Shown: piece after piece, positions 40,181 through 47,450 of the stretch
How the letters are laid out: each line of letters opens with the position of its first letter
Numbering within the stretch: the first letter of the stretch is position 1
Assembly (NCBI RefSeq): GCF_025137375.1
Contig: NZ_CP073720.1
Coordinates: 5,232,501 to 5,296,500 of the forward strand
Direction of reading: 5' to 3'
DNA: 64,000 nt
DNA from: Dactylosporangium fulvum
GTDB lineage: Bacteria; Actinomycetota; Actinomycetes; Mycobacteriales; Micromonosporaceae
Translations under genes and position numbers: made by a program
The notes under the pieces: generated by a model
Told to the model about the DNA's origin: nothing
The model's input: the letters and a program-made list of their open reading frames with translations, nothing else
Databases searched by the model: none

Positions 40181-41356
40181 TCAGCGGCTGTCCTGGCGCG
40201 GGATCACGACCTCCCGGACGATGAGCTGCACCGCGGCCACCACCGGGATCGCGATCAGCGCGCCGACGACGCCGAGCAGTGCCACGCCGAGCAGCACCGA
40301 CAGGATCGCGGCCAGGTCGGTGACCTTCACCGCGCGGCGCATCACGTTGGGGTAGATGAGGTAGTTCTCGACCTGCTGGTAGATGATGAAGAAGATGACG
40401 CAGGCGATGCCGACCTTTATGGACGTGGCGAACCCGACGACGCTCACGACCACCGCGCCGATCGTGGCGCCGATCTGCGGGATGAGGTCGGTGATGGCGA
40501 CGAGGACCGCGAGGGCGTACGGATAGGCGACGCCGACGATCAGCAGGAACACGAACGAGGACAGCCCCGCCACGACCGCGATCGCCAGGGCACCGCCGAG
40601 GTAGGCGCCGACCTTCGTGAGGATCTCGTCACCCAGCAGCCGCACGCGCTCCCGGCGGGACGCCGGCACCAGCCGGTACCCTCCCTCCTTCAGACGGTTG
40701 AAGGCCGCCATGAAGTAGAGGGTGAGCACGACCACGGTCAGGATGTTGAACAGGGCACTGAACGCGACCTGGACCCCGCCCCACACCCCGCCGAGCGCCT
40801 TCGTGACGTTGCCGGCGGTCGCCACGTGCTTGAGCTGGTCGAGCAGCTGGTAGTCCTCGTTGAGCTTGTTCAGCTGGTCGTTGCGGCGCAGGTTGTCGAT
40901 GTAGCCGGGCAGGTTCTCGACGAGCTCGCCGGTCTGCTGCACCAGCGGCGGGATGAGGGCGAAGATGCCGCCGCACAGCAGGAGCATCGAGCCGATGCCG
41001 ACGGCGGCCACGGCGAGGCCGCGGGGCACGCCCCACTTGGTGAGCCGGACCACAGCCGGGTTGAGGCCGATCGCGAGGAACATCGCGATGAAGATCAGCA
41101 TGAGGATCGAGCGGACGTTCTGCACCGCCAGATAGGCGCTGTAGGCCAGCAGCAGGCCGAGACCCGCGGTCAGGCCGATGATCAGCGGCGAGCGGCGCAT
41201 CGGCGGCCCCGGCTTGCCGAACCGCGGCGCCTCGACGACGACGATGTCAACGTCGACCGCGACGTCCGGCGCCGGTGCGGGCGCCGGCTGGCGCGGTGGC
41301 GCCGGTTCCGCCGTAGCCTGCTCCTCCACCGGAGGTCGCGCGACCTCTTCCTGCAC
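40181..41356 (-). CDS. AI-2E family transporter
   Basis: A 391-residue protein with about eight membrane helices of the AI-2E/UPF0118 family. Characteristic stretches are LIFIAMFLAIGLNPAVVRL, PGYIDNLRRNDQLNKLNEDYQLLDQL (extracytoplasmic loop), IGVAYPYALAVLVAITDLIPQIGATIGAVVV and YQQVENYLIYPNVMRRAV. The first 55 residues are Pro/Ala/Glu-rich and cytoplasmic. Some relatives export autoinducer-2 or act as Na+/H+ antiporters. GTG at 41356 chosen because GGAGGGGG lies just upstream; an upstream ATG in the frame has no such site. Divergent from plsC. Confidence 0.9.
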   Translation of the reverse strand: MQEEVARPPVEEQATAEPAPPRQPAPAPAPDVAVDVDIVVVEAPRFGKPGPPMRRSPLIIGLTAGLGLLLAYSAYLAVQNVRSILMLIFIAMFLAIGLNPAVVRLTKWGVPRGLAVAAVGIGSMLLLCGGIFALIPPLVQQTGELVENLPGYIDNLRRNDQLNKLNEDYQLLDQLKHVATAGNVTKALGGVWGGVQVAFSALFNILTVVVLTLYFMAAFNRLKEGGYRLVPASRRERVRLLGDEILTKVGAYLGGALAIAVVAGLSSFVFLLIVGVAYPYALAVLVAITDLIPQIGATIGAVVVSVVGFATSIKVGIACVIFFIIYQQVENYLIYPNVMRRAVKVTDLAAILSVLLGVALLGVVGALIAIPVVAAVQLIVREVVIPRQDSR

Positions 41357-41433
41357 TGCCGACCCCCTCCAAAACGAACGACCTTGAGGCAGGGTACCGG
41401 GTGCGTCCCAGCTTCGGTCGGTAGCGTTATGGG

Positions 41434-42159
41434 ATGGCAGATCTCGTGTACCCACCGGTCATCGCGTTCGCGAAGACCTTGTTCCGCGTGCTCAACATGA
41501 GGATCACGATCGAGGGCGCCGAGCACGTGCCGACCACCGGGGGCGCGGTCATCGCCTGCAACCATGTGTCCTACCTCGACTTCATCTTCTGCGGGCTGGG
41601 CGCACGGCAGTCGAGGCGGCTGGTGCGGTTCATGGCCAAAGAGTCGATCTTCCGACACCGCATCGGCGGCCCGCTGATGCGGGGCATGCATCACATCCCC
41701 GTCGACCGCGACGCCGGCCTGGCGTCCTACAAGGCCGCCCTCGCGGCGCTCAAGGAGGGTGAGGTCGTCGGGGTATTCCCCGAGGCCACGATCAGCCAGT
41801 CGTTCACCGTCAAGGACATGAAGAGCGGCGCGGCCCGCCTCGCCGCCGCGACCGGCACCCCGCTGGTGCCGATGGTCCTGTGGGGCACCCAGCGGTTCTG
41901 GACCAAGGGCCGGCCCCGCAACCTCACCCAGCGTGGGGTGCCGGTCACCATCATCGCCGGGGAACCGTTGCACCCGGGGCGCCGCGACAGCCAGGACGCG
42001 GTGTCCGCCGAGCTGCGGGCCCGAATGTCGGCGATGCTCGACCGGGCCCAGCGAGAATATCCGCAGAACCCGAAAGGTCCGGACGACGCGTGGTGGTTGC
42101 CTGCCCATCTGGGCGGCACCGCGCCGGAGCCGGAGATCTACGAGCCGGAGGCCAAGTGA
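41434..42159 (+). CDS. plsC: 1-acyl-sn-glycerol-3-phosphate acyltransferase (PlsC family)
   Basis: A 241-residue lysophospholipid acyltransferase acting at the cytoplasmic membrane. The catalytic HX4D motif is in ACNHVSYLDFIF, block II/III has HHIPVDRDAG and VVGVFPEATISQS, and block IV is PLVPMVLWGTQRFW. It acylates lysophosphatidate or a related acceptor. Its stop overlaps the GTG of the acyl-ACP desaturase, so unsaturated acyl-ACP supply and acyl transfer are genetically linked. Confidence 0.92.
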   Translation: MADLVYPPVIAFAKTLFRVLNMRITIEGAEHVPTTGGAVIACNHVSYLDFIFCGLGARQSRRLVRFMAKESIFRHRIGGPLMRGMHHIPVDRDAGLASYKAALAALKEGEVVGVFPEATISQSFTVKDMKSGAARLAAATGTPLVPMVLWGTQRFWTKGRPRNLTQRGVPVTIIAGEPLHPGRRDSQDAVSAELRARMSAMLDRAQREYPQNPKGPDDAWWLPAHLGGTAPEPEIYEPEAK

Positions 42160-43100
42160 CCCACCCCGAACCCACCGACCTGCTCGTGCTGCTGCGCGAG
42201 CTCGAGCCCGTCGTCGAGGAGAACCTCAACCGGCATCTCGCCACCGCCAAGGAGTGGTTTCCGCACGAGTACGTGCCGTGGAGCGAGGGCCGCGACTTCG
42301 ACGGCGTCCTCGGCGGGGAGCCGTGGGACCCGGGGCAGTCGCGCCTGTCCGAGGTCGCCCGCACCTCGCTCGTGCTCAACCTGCTCACCGAGGACAACCT
42401 CCCCAGCTACCACCACGAGATCGCCACGATCTTCGGCCGTGACGGAGCGTGGGGCACGTGGGTGCACCGGTGGACCGCGGAGGAGGGCCGTCACGGCATC
42501 GCTATCCGTGACTATCTGCTCGCCACCCGGGCCGTCGACCCGGTCGCCCTCGAGCGGGCCCGCATGCAGCACATGGAGGGTGGCTTCAGCAACTCCTACG
42601 ACGGGCTGATCGAGTCCGTCGCCTACGTCTCCTTCCAGGAGCTCGCCACCCGGGTCTCGCACCGCAACACCGGCGCGGCCAGCGGCGATCCGGTCTGCGA
42701 GCAGCTGCTGACGCGTGTCGCCGCCGACGAGAACCTGCACATGATCTTCTACCGCAACCTGCTCAACGCCGCGTTCGACCTGGCGCCGAACACGGCGATG
42801 CAGGCCGTCGCCAAGGTCGCCGCCTCGTTCCAGATGCCGGGCCACACGATCGAGAACTTCGGCCGCAAGTCCGTCCAGATCGCCAAGGCCGGCATCTACG
42901 ACCTGCGCCTGCACCACGACGACGTGCTCGTCCCGGTGCTGCGCCAGGTCAAGGCGCTCGACCGTGAGCTGTCCGGCGACGGGGCCGCGGCGCGGGACGA
43001 GCTGGCCGCGTTCATGGCCGATCTGGACGCCCAGGCGTCACGCTTCGTGGAGCGCCGGGAAGCCGTGCGGGCCAAGGAGATGGCGCGCGCCGGGGCCTAG
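42156..43100 (+). CDS. desA: Acyl-ACP desaturase (ferritin-like di-iron)
   Basis: A 314-residue soluble stearoyl-ACP-desaturase-type enzyme. Iron ligands are visible as EDNLPSYHHEI, WTAEEGRHG (ExxH) and the second ExxH in RVAADENLHMIF. WFPHEYVPWSEGRDF at the N-terminus is typical of the mycobacterial DesA group. It introduces a cis double bond into acyl-ACP using O2. The GTG at 42156 overlaps the plsC stop (GTGA). Note that larger in-frame open sequence upstream lies in plsC and is not coding. Confidence 0.93.
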   Translation: MTHPEPTDLLVLLRELEPVVEENLNRHLATAKEWFPHEYVPWSEGRDFDGVLGGEPWDPGQSRLSEVARTSLVLNLLTEDNLPSYHHEIATIFGRDGAWGTWVHRWTAEEGRHGIAIRDYLLATRAVDPVALERARMQHMEGGFSNSYDGLIESVAYVSFQELATRVSHRNTGAASGDPVCEQLLTRVAADENLHMIFYRNLLNAAFDLAPNTAMQAVAKVAASFQMPGHTIENFGRKSVQIAKAGIYDLRLHHDDVLVPVLRQVKALDRELSGDGAAARDELAAFMADLDAQASRFVERREAVRAKEMARAGA

Positions 43101-43258
43101 TGGGAGCCCCGGACCGGTTGCGGAGAGCGATCTCCCGGACGGTACGCTCCAACGACCGTTCCGTGCCCGTCACTGCCCGTCTGACCGTTTTGCAAGCGAT
43201 CAGGCGGGCACGCTTCGGGTGTGGATGTTCACCCCCCGTACCGGAAGGCAGCATCGCC

Positions 43259-43621
43259 ATGGCCAGACGCGTGATCCACGAACTGATCGACGACCTCGAC
43301 GGCGGCCTCGCCGACGAGAGCGTCAGCTTCGGCCTCGACGGCGTGCAGTACTCGATCGACCTGTCCACGAAGAACGCCGCCGAACTGCGCGAAGCCTTCG
43401 CGCCGTTCGTCGCCGCCGCCACCAAGGTCGGCCGCACATCAACCGGACCGGCCACGGCGCGTGTCGTCGGCCGACTCCGGCCGGTCCTCACGGCCCGTGC
43501 CGAGCGCGAGCAGAACCGCGCGATCCGCGAGTGGGCGCAGAGCAAGGGCATCGAGGTCTCCGACCGCGGCCGCATCCGTGCGGATCTCGTCGAGCGCTAT
43601 CACGCCGAGGCGGGTCGGTAG
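43259..43621 (+). CDS. lsr2: Lsr2-family nucleoid-associated protein
   Basis: A 120-residue xenogeneic silencer of actinobacteria. The dimerisation domain begins MARRVIHELIDDLDGGLADESVSFGLDGVQYSIDLSTKNAAELREAF; the DNA-binding domain has IREWAQSKGIEVSDRGRIRADLVERYH, including the RGR AT-hook-like motif. The linker is short. Several Lsr2 paralogues are common in this order, and this one differs from the canonical housekeeping copy in the N-terminal strand (HELIDDLDGG), so it may be an accessory paralogue. GGAAGG precedes the ATG; a strong tetraloop hairpin follows. Confidence 0.93.
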   Translation: MARRVIHELIDDLDGGLADESVSFGLDGVQYSIDLSTKNAAELREAFAPFVAAATKVGRTSTGPATARVVGRLRPVLTARAEREQNRAIREWAQSKGIEVSDRGRIRADLVERYHAEAGR

Positions 43622-43638
43622 AACCGGGGTGGAACCGG

Positions 43639-43674
43639 CCGAGGGCGCTCACTGTCCGCAGTGGGCGCCCTCGG
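43639..43674 (+). terminator. Terminator of lsr2
   Basis: A 16-bp stem with one mismatch (CCGAGGGCGCTCACTG against CAGTGGGCGCCCTCGG) and a TCCG tetraloop of the stable UNCG class, 17 bp after the stop. Confidence 0.8.
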
Positions 43675-43728
43675 TGCATGTTCCGGCAGTTGTACGGCCT
43701 GTGCCCGCCGGCCGACCCGCTCTGTGCG

Positions 43729-43965
43729 TTTCATAATCGCGGAGCTTTCGTGTCGCTCCAGAGCCTGTTGCGTAATTCGCTGGGACAGCGTCGGCGGCCC
43801 AATTACGCGCCGATCTTGGAGTTGTGGCGCCATGAACCTCCGAATTTGTCCGGATTTGTCAAGGACCACAACTCCAAGATCGGCGCGGTTATCGGGGTTG
43901 ACGCGCGAGGGATCCGAATTGCGCAACAGACTCTGGAGCGGCACGAAGGTTCCGTGATCTGTGAA
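43729..43965. repeat. Palindromic element copy 3 (inverted orientation)
   Basis: About 237 bp, the same element as copies 1, 2 and 4 but reversed: the AATTACGCGCCGATC side comes first and the GGATCCGAATTGCGCAACAG side last. Inner arms are perfect. The right outer end (TTCCGTGATCTGTGAA) has drifted from the left (TTTCATAATCGCGGAG). Confidence 0.93.
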
Positions 43966-44319
43966 GGGTGTTGTCAAGCGGCGCCGGGTCGCGCACCCGG
44001 CCGCGCCCTCGCGGTGCCGGTTCGCGGCGGCCGTGGCCCCGTGGTGCGGGGCGGCCGTGCTCCGTGCCTGACCTGACCCGAGCTGCTTGATCGTCGGAAA
44101 CATCCGGCTGTCCAGGCAACCCGAAGTTTTCCCTTGATCTACGAGCCGCAGTCGCACCACCCGGCCTGGCTCAGCCGCCGCGCCCGTGATCGCGAGATGT
44201 TCGCGATCACCGAGCGCGGTGGCTGGGGCTGGCCGCAGTTGCGGTCGGCCTCCGCGGCGGCTGCGATCGGCGGGGCGGCCTTGGTCGAATGCTGTGGCCC
44301 GGGCGAACTGCCGGCCTGC
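43966..44319. other. Stretch between two palindromic elements, no gene seen
   Basis: No family-like open frame or ribosome binding site. A short hyphenated palindrome GTGATCGCGAGATGTTCGCG lies near 44188. Otherwise nothing recognised. Confidence 0.45.
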
Positions 44320-44554
44320 TTCATGATCGCGGAGCGTTTGTGCACCCCTGGAGCCTGTCGCGCAATTTGGATCCCTCGCGCGTCAACCCCGATAACCGCG
44401 CCGATCTTGGAGTTGTGGTCCTTGACAAATCCGGACAAATTCGGAGGTTCATGGCGCCACAACTCCAAGATCGGCGCGTAGTTGGGGCGCCGACGCTGTC
44501 CCAGCGAATTGCGCGACAGGCTCCCTGGCTACACAAACGCTCCGCGATCATGAA
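44320..44554. repeat. Palindromic element copy 4 (complete)
   Basis: A complete 235-bp copy with perfect 23-bp terminal arms beginning TTCATGATCGCGGAGCGTTT; pairing then continues with few mismatches through GGAGCC, the CTGTCGCGCAATT/AATTGCGCGACAG pair and the inner CGCGCCGATCTTGGAG pair. It is 354 bp from copy 3 and in opposite orientation. Confidence 0.96.
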
Positions 44555-44710
44555 ACTGGACGCTCGGTTCCACGCGCCTTGGTCGGTGCTTGGCCATGAT
44601 TGCGGCAAGTTCGCGATCATGTGCGCTGGACGCGGCGGGTGCGGTCGATCGGGCGAGGTTCGTCGCCGCCGTGGCCGGGAACGTGGCCGGGGTGGCCGGT
44701 GGCCGTATCC

Positions 44711-44805
44711 ACCGGCCAGCACCGGCCAGCACCGGCCAGGCCGGTCCCCGCCGGTCCCCGCCGGTCCCCGCCGGTCCCCGCCGGTCCCCGCCGGTCCCCG
44801 CCGGT
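44711..44805. repeat. Two adjoining decamer arrays
   Basis: Three copies of ACCGGCCAG(C/G) (44711-44740) are followed directly by six perfect copies of CCGGTCCCCG (44741-44800) and a partial seventh. The two units share the CCGG core, as if one array evolved from the other. Confidence 0.9.
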
Positions 44806-44814
44806 TTGTTGCGC

Positions 44815-44889
44815 GTCGATCTTGCAGGTGTGGTGCCTGGCGAACCGGGCATTCAGGGAGTGTCTCGGCGCCATAACTGCAAGATCGAC
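44815..44889. repeat. Short palindrome related to the long elements
   Basis: GTCGATCTTGCAG (44815-44827) and its perfect complement (44877-44889). Next to the arms lie GTGTGGTGCC and GGCGCCATAA, matching the TTGTGGCGCC/GGCGCCACAA neighbourhood of the long elements. It is a diverged, shorter form without outer arms. Confidence 0.65.
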
Positions 44890-44924
44890 AAGGGTGGGGG
44901 CGGTCGACGTTGGTGGACATTGCG

Positions 44925-46196
44925 CTAGGCGGTGGCGGGAGCTTCGGCCGTGCGGCGGGTGCGGACCAGGGCGGTCAGGGCCGCCAGTGCCAGGACCGCG
45001 GCGGCGGCGCCCGAGGCAAGGCCGATCGCCGGGGCGGCGACCACCGCCGGCAGGAACCGCACGGCCACCGCGCCGCCCAGGGCGCGGGTCGACGCGCTCC
45101 AGGCCAGGACCGTCGTCGCCGTGCCCGGCCTCGCCTCCCGGGCCATCCTCGCATCCATCATGCCCTCGAGCGCAGTCATGCTCAGTCCGGACAGGAACTG
45201 CGCGAGGAACAGGCCGGCCAGGTGGGCGGGGGCCAACAGCCAGCCGATCAGCATGCCGACGCCCCACAGCGGCCAGGTGACCGCACCGGACAGGCGGAGC
45301 CGGGCGACCGCGTCGACGGCCGGGGACGACAGCAGGCAGCCTACGCTGAACGCGGCGGCGGCACCGGCCACCGCGGCCTGGCCGTGCAGTTCGCTGGCCA
45401 AGGCCACCGACAGCAGCGTCGGGCCCGACCCTAACAGCGTCACGAGCCCGCCGGCCGTGAGCACCGGCACCGGCAACCGCAGGCTGCGTCGGGCCGCGGC
45501 CTGCTCCCGGCGCCGCCCGACCCGTGTCGGCCGCGCGCCGCCCTCCGCCTCCGGGACAGCGGCCGCGGACAGTACCCGGGCGCGGCGGGCGGTGAGCACG
45601 GTGGGGACGAGGCTCAGCCCGTACACGCAGAAGACCGCGACCAGCGCGCCGTGGTGCAGCGGCAGGAGGGCCGCCACCCCGGCGCCGGCGGCCTCGACCG
45701 CGGCGATCGACAGAGCGTAGCGGGTCATGGCCCGCGGGCGGGCGTCGACGGCGGCGACCTCGGCCCGCATCGCGGCGAAGCCCGCATAGGCGGCGACGTG
45801 CATGATCATGACACCGGCGGCGACGATCCAGGTATCGGCGCCGGCGAGCAGCGCCGCGAGGGTCGCCACGCGAAGGGCGGCCTCGGTGCAGCCGGCCAGC
45901 ACGAGCAGGGTGCGGCCGTTGAGGCGGCGGGCGAGGCGGCCGGTGACGGGCGCCGACAGTACGACACCCGTCAGCATCGCGGCGTTGAACAGCCCGGCCA
46001 TAGCCAGGCCGCCCCGGTCGGCCGCGACCAGGTTGAACAGGGTCCAGCCCAGGGAGAGGCCGAACGAGTCGACCACGCCGGAGACCAGCAGCTCCCGCAG
46101 GCGGCCGGCACGCCGCCGGCCGCCCGGCAGGAGGCTGCGATGGGACGCGGGGCGCGACCGTTGCGACCGCCCGGCCGTAACGGTCGCCGCCGTCAA
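44925..46196 (-). CDS. MFS transporter
   Basis: A 423-residue membrane protein with about 12 hydrophobic segments and no close match that I can name. It has VVDSFGLSLGWTLFNLVAADRGGLAMAGLFNAAMLTGVVLSAPVTGRLARRLNGRTLLVLAG (helix 1-2 and motif-A-like loop) and a second half with SLSMTALEGMMDARMAREARPG. A TTG at 46196 overlaps the stop of the decarboxylase (TTGA) and is the best start, since upstream in-frame residues belong to that gene's shadow. Tight coupling suggests it exports the decarboxylase product or imports its substrate. Confidence 0.78.
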   Translation of the reverse strand: MTAATVTAGRSQRSRPASHRSLLPGGRRRAGRLRELLVSGVVDSFGLSLGWTLFNLVAADRGGLAMAGLFNAAMLTGVVLSAPVTGRLARRLNGRTLLVLAGCTEAALRVATLAALLAGADTWIVAAGVMIMHVAAYAGFAAMRAEVAAVDARPRAMTRYALSIAAVEAAGAGVAALLPLHHGALVAVFCVYGLSLVPTVLTARRARVLSAAAVPEAEGGARPTRVGRRREQAAARRSLRLPVPVLTAGGLVTLLGSGPTLLSVALASELHGQAAVAGAAAAFSVGCLLSSPAVDAVARLRLSGAVTWPLWGVGMLIGWLLAPAHLAGLFLAQFLSGLSMTALEGMMDARMAREARPGTATTVLAWSASTRALGGAVAVRFLPAVVAAPAIGLASGAAAAVLALAALTALVRTRRTAEAPATA

Positions 46197-47401
46197 GGGG
46201 TGTCCCGCCGGGCGTGCGGGGCGCCGACGGACACCGGCTCCGGCGGCGGGAAGCCGTTGAAGCTCGAGGCGTAGCTCAGTGTGTACGCACCGGCGGAGCC
46301 GATGTAGAGACGGTCGCCGACGTCGATCGTCGAGGGCAGGTTGACGCCGTAGAACATGGTGTCGGAGCTGTCGCACGACGGGCCGGTCACCGTGAACGGC
46401 AGGTGCGGCACGAGGGCGTGGTCGGGCCGGGAGGTCCACAGCGGGAAGCGCCACTGCTGCACCGTCTGCTGGGTCTCCATCATGCCGTTGTAGGCGCCGA
46501 CGTCGAGGTACAGCCAGTTCTCCCCGGCGCGGACCTCACGGCCGAGGACGCTCGCGACCATGACGGCGCTCTCGGCGACGAGGTGCCGGCCGGGCTCGGC
46601 GGCCAGCAGCGGCGGGCGGTAGGGCAGCAGCTCGTCGAGGGCCGGGTTGACGGTGTCGGCGATCTGGCCGAGCGACGGGACCCGCTCGACGTAGCGGGCC
46701 GGGAAGCCGCCGCCGAGGTCAAGCATCTCGAGGCGGACGCCGTCCTCGGCGAGGGCCGCCATGAGCCGGCCGGCGGCCGCGATCGCCTGCCGCCAGGCGC
46801 TGGTCGTGGCGCACTGCGAGCCGACGTGGAAGGTGACACCGTACGGGCGGAGGCCGACCTCCCGCGCCAGGAGCATGAGCGCGCGGGCCTCGTGCGCCTC
46901 GGCGCCGAACTTTCGCGACAGGGGGAACAGGCTGGTGGAGTCGTCGACGCGCAGGCGGACGTAGACGGCGGCGCCGGGCGCGTGCTGGGCCAGCTTGTGC
47001 AGCTCACCCTCGGAGTCGAAGCTGAAGCGCCACAGCCCGGCCCGGCGGGCCTCGACGATCGCGGCCGGCGGCTTGATCGGGTTGCTGAAGAGCACCTCGG
47101 CCGCGTCGACGCCGATCTCCCGCAGTATCCGCAGCTCACCGACGGACGCGACCTCGAAGCTCGACCCGAGCGCGGCGAGCGTGCCGAGGACGTCGGCCGC
47201 GGAGTTGCACTTCATGGCGTAGAACGTCGACACGCCGGGGATCGCGGCGGTGAAGGCGGCGTACCGCGCGGCGACCGTCGACAGGTCCGTCGCCAGGAAC
47301 GGCGTGGCCGCGTCGAGCTCGGCGAGGGCACGCGGGCCGAGCGCCGCCGGCCAGTGGCCGGGCAGGTCGAGCCGTGCCTGGTCGGCGAGGGCAGCCGTCA
47401 T
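46193..47401 (-). CDS. Type III PLP-dependent decarboxylase (ornithine/lysine/DAP-decarboxylase fold)
   Basis: A 402-residue alanine-racemase-fold decarboxylase. The PLP lysine is Lys64 in TFYAMKCNS; the glycine-rich phosphate site is LDLGGGFP, the second PLP contact is in LAAEPGRHLV, and the active-site Cys343-Asp is in GPSCDSSDTM, which is the ornithine-decarboxylase type rather than the diaminopimelate type. VTFHVGSQC also fits. It may make putrescine, cadaverine or a related diamine; the substrate is not fixed. ATG at 47401 with GGAG 8 nt upstream. It is coupled to the MFS gene, suggesting a decarboxylation-transport pair. Confidence 0.86.
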   Translation of the reverse strand: MTAALADQARLDLPGHWPAALGPRALAELDAATPFLATDLSTVAARYAAFTAAIPGVSTFYAMKCNSAADVLGTLAALGSSFEVASVGELRILREIGVDAAEVLFSNPIKPPAAIVEARRAGLWRFSFDSEGELHKLAQHAPGAAVYVRLRVDDSTSLFPLSRKFGAEAHEARALMLLAREVGLRPYGVTFHVGSQCATTSAWRQAIAAAGRLMAALAEDGVRLEMLDLGGGFPARYVERVPSLGQIADTVNPALDELLPYRPPLLAAEPGRHLVAESAVMVASVLGREVRAGENWLYLDVGAYNGMMETQQTVQQWRFPLWTSRPDHALVPHLPFTVTGPSCDSSDTMFYGVNLPSTIDVGDRLYIGSAGAYTLSYASSFNGFPPPEPVSVGAPHARRDTP

Positions 47402-47450
47402 CGATGGCACTCCAATCAAGGGAGATGTACTGCCGGGGTACCTGTCCGGC

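Noticed and set aside
43742..43957. Short open frames inside palindromic elements (for example SVGGPITRRSWSCGAMNLRI)
   Set aside because: The same peptides recur in every copy because the DNA is repeated; frames differ in start and end, and no independent coding signal exists.
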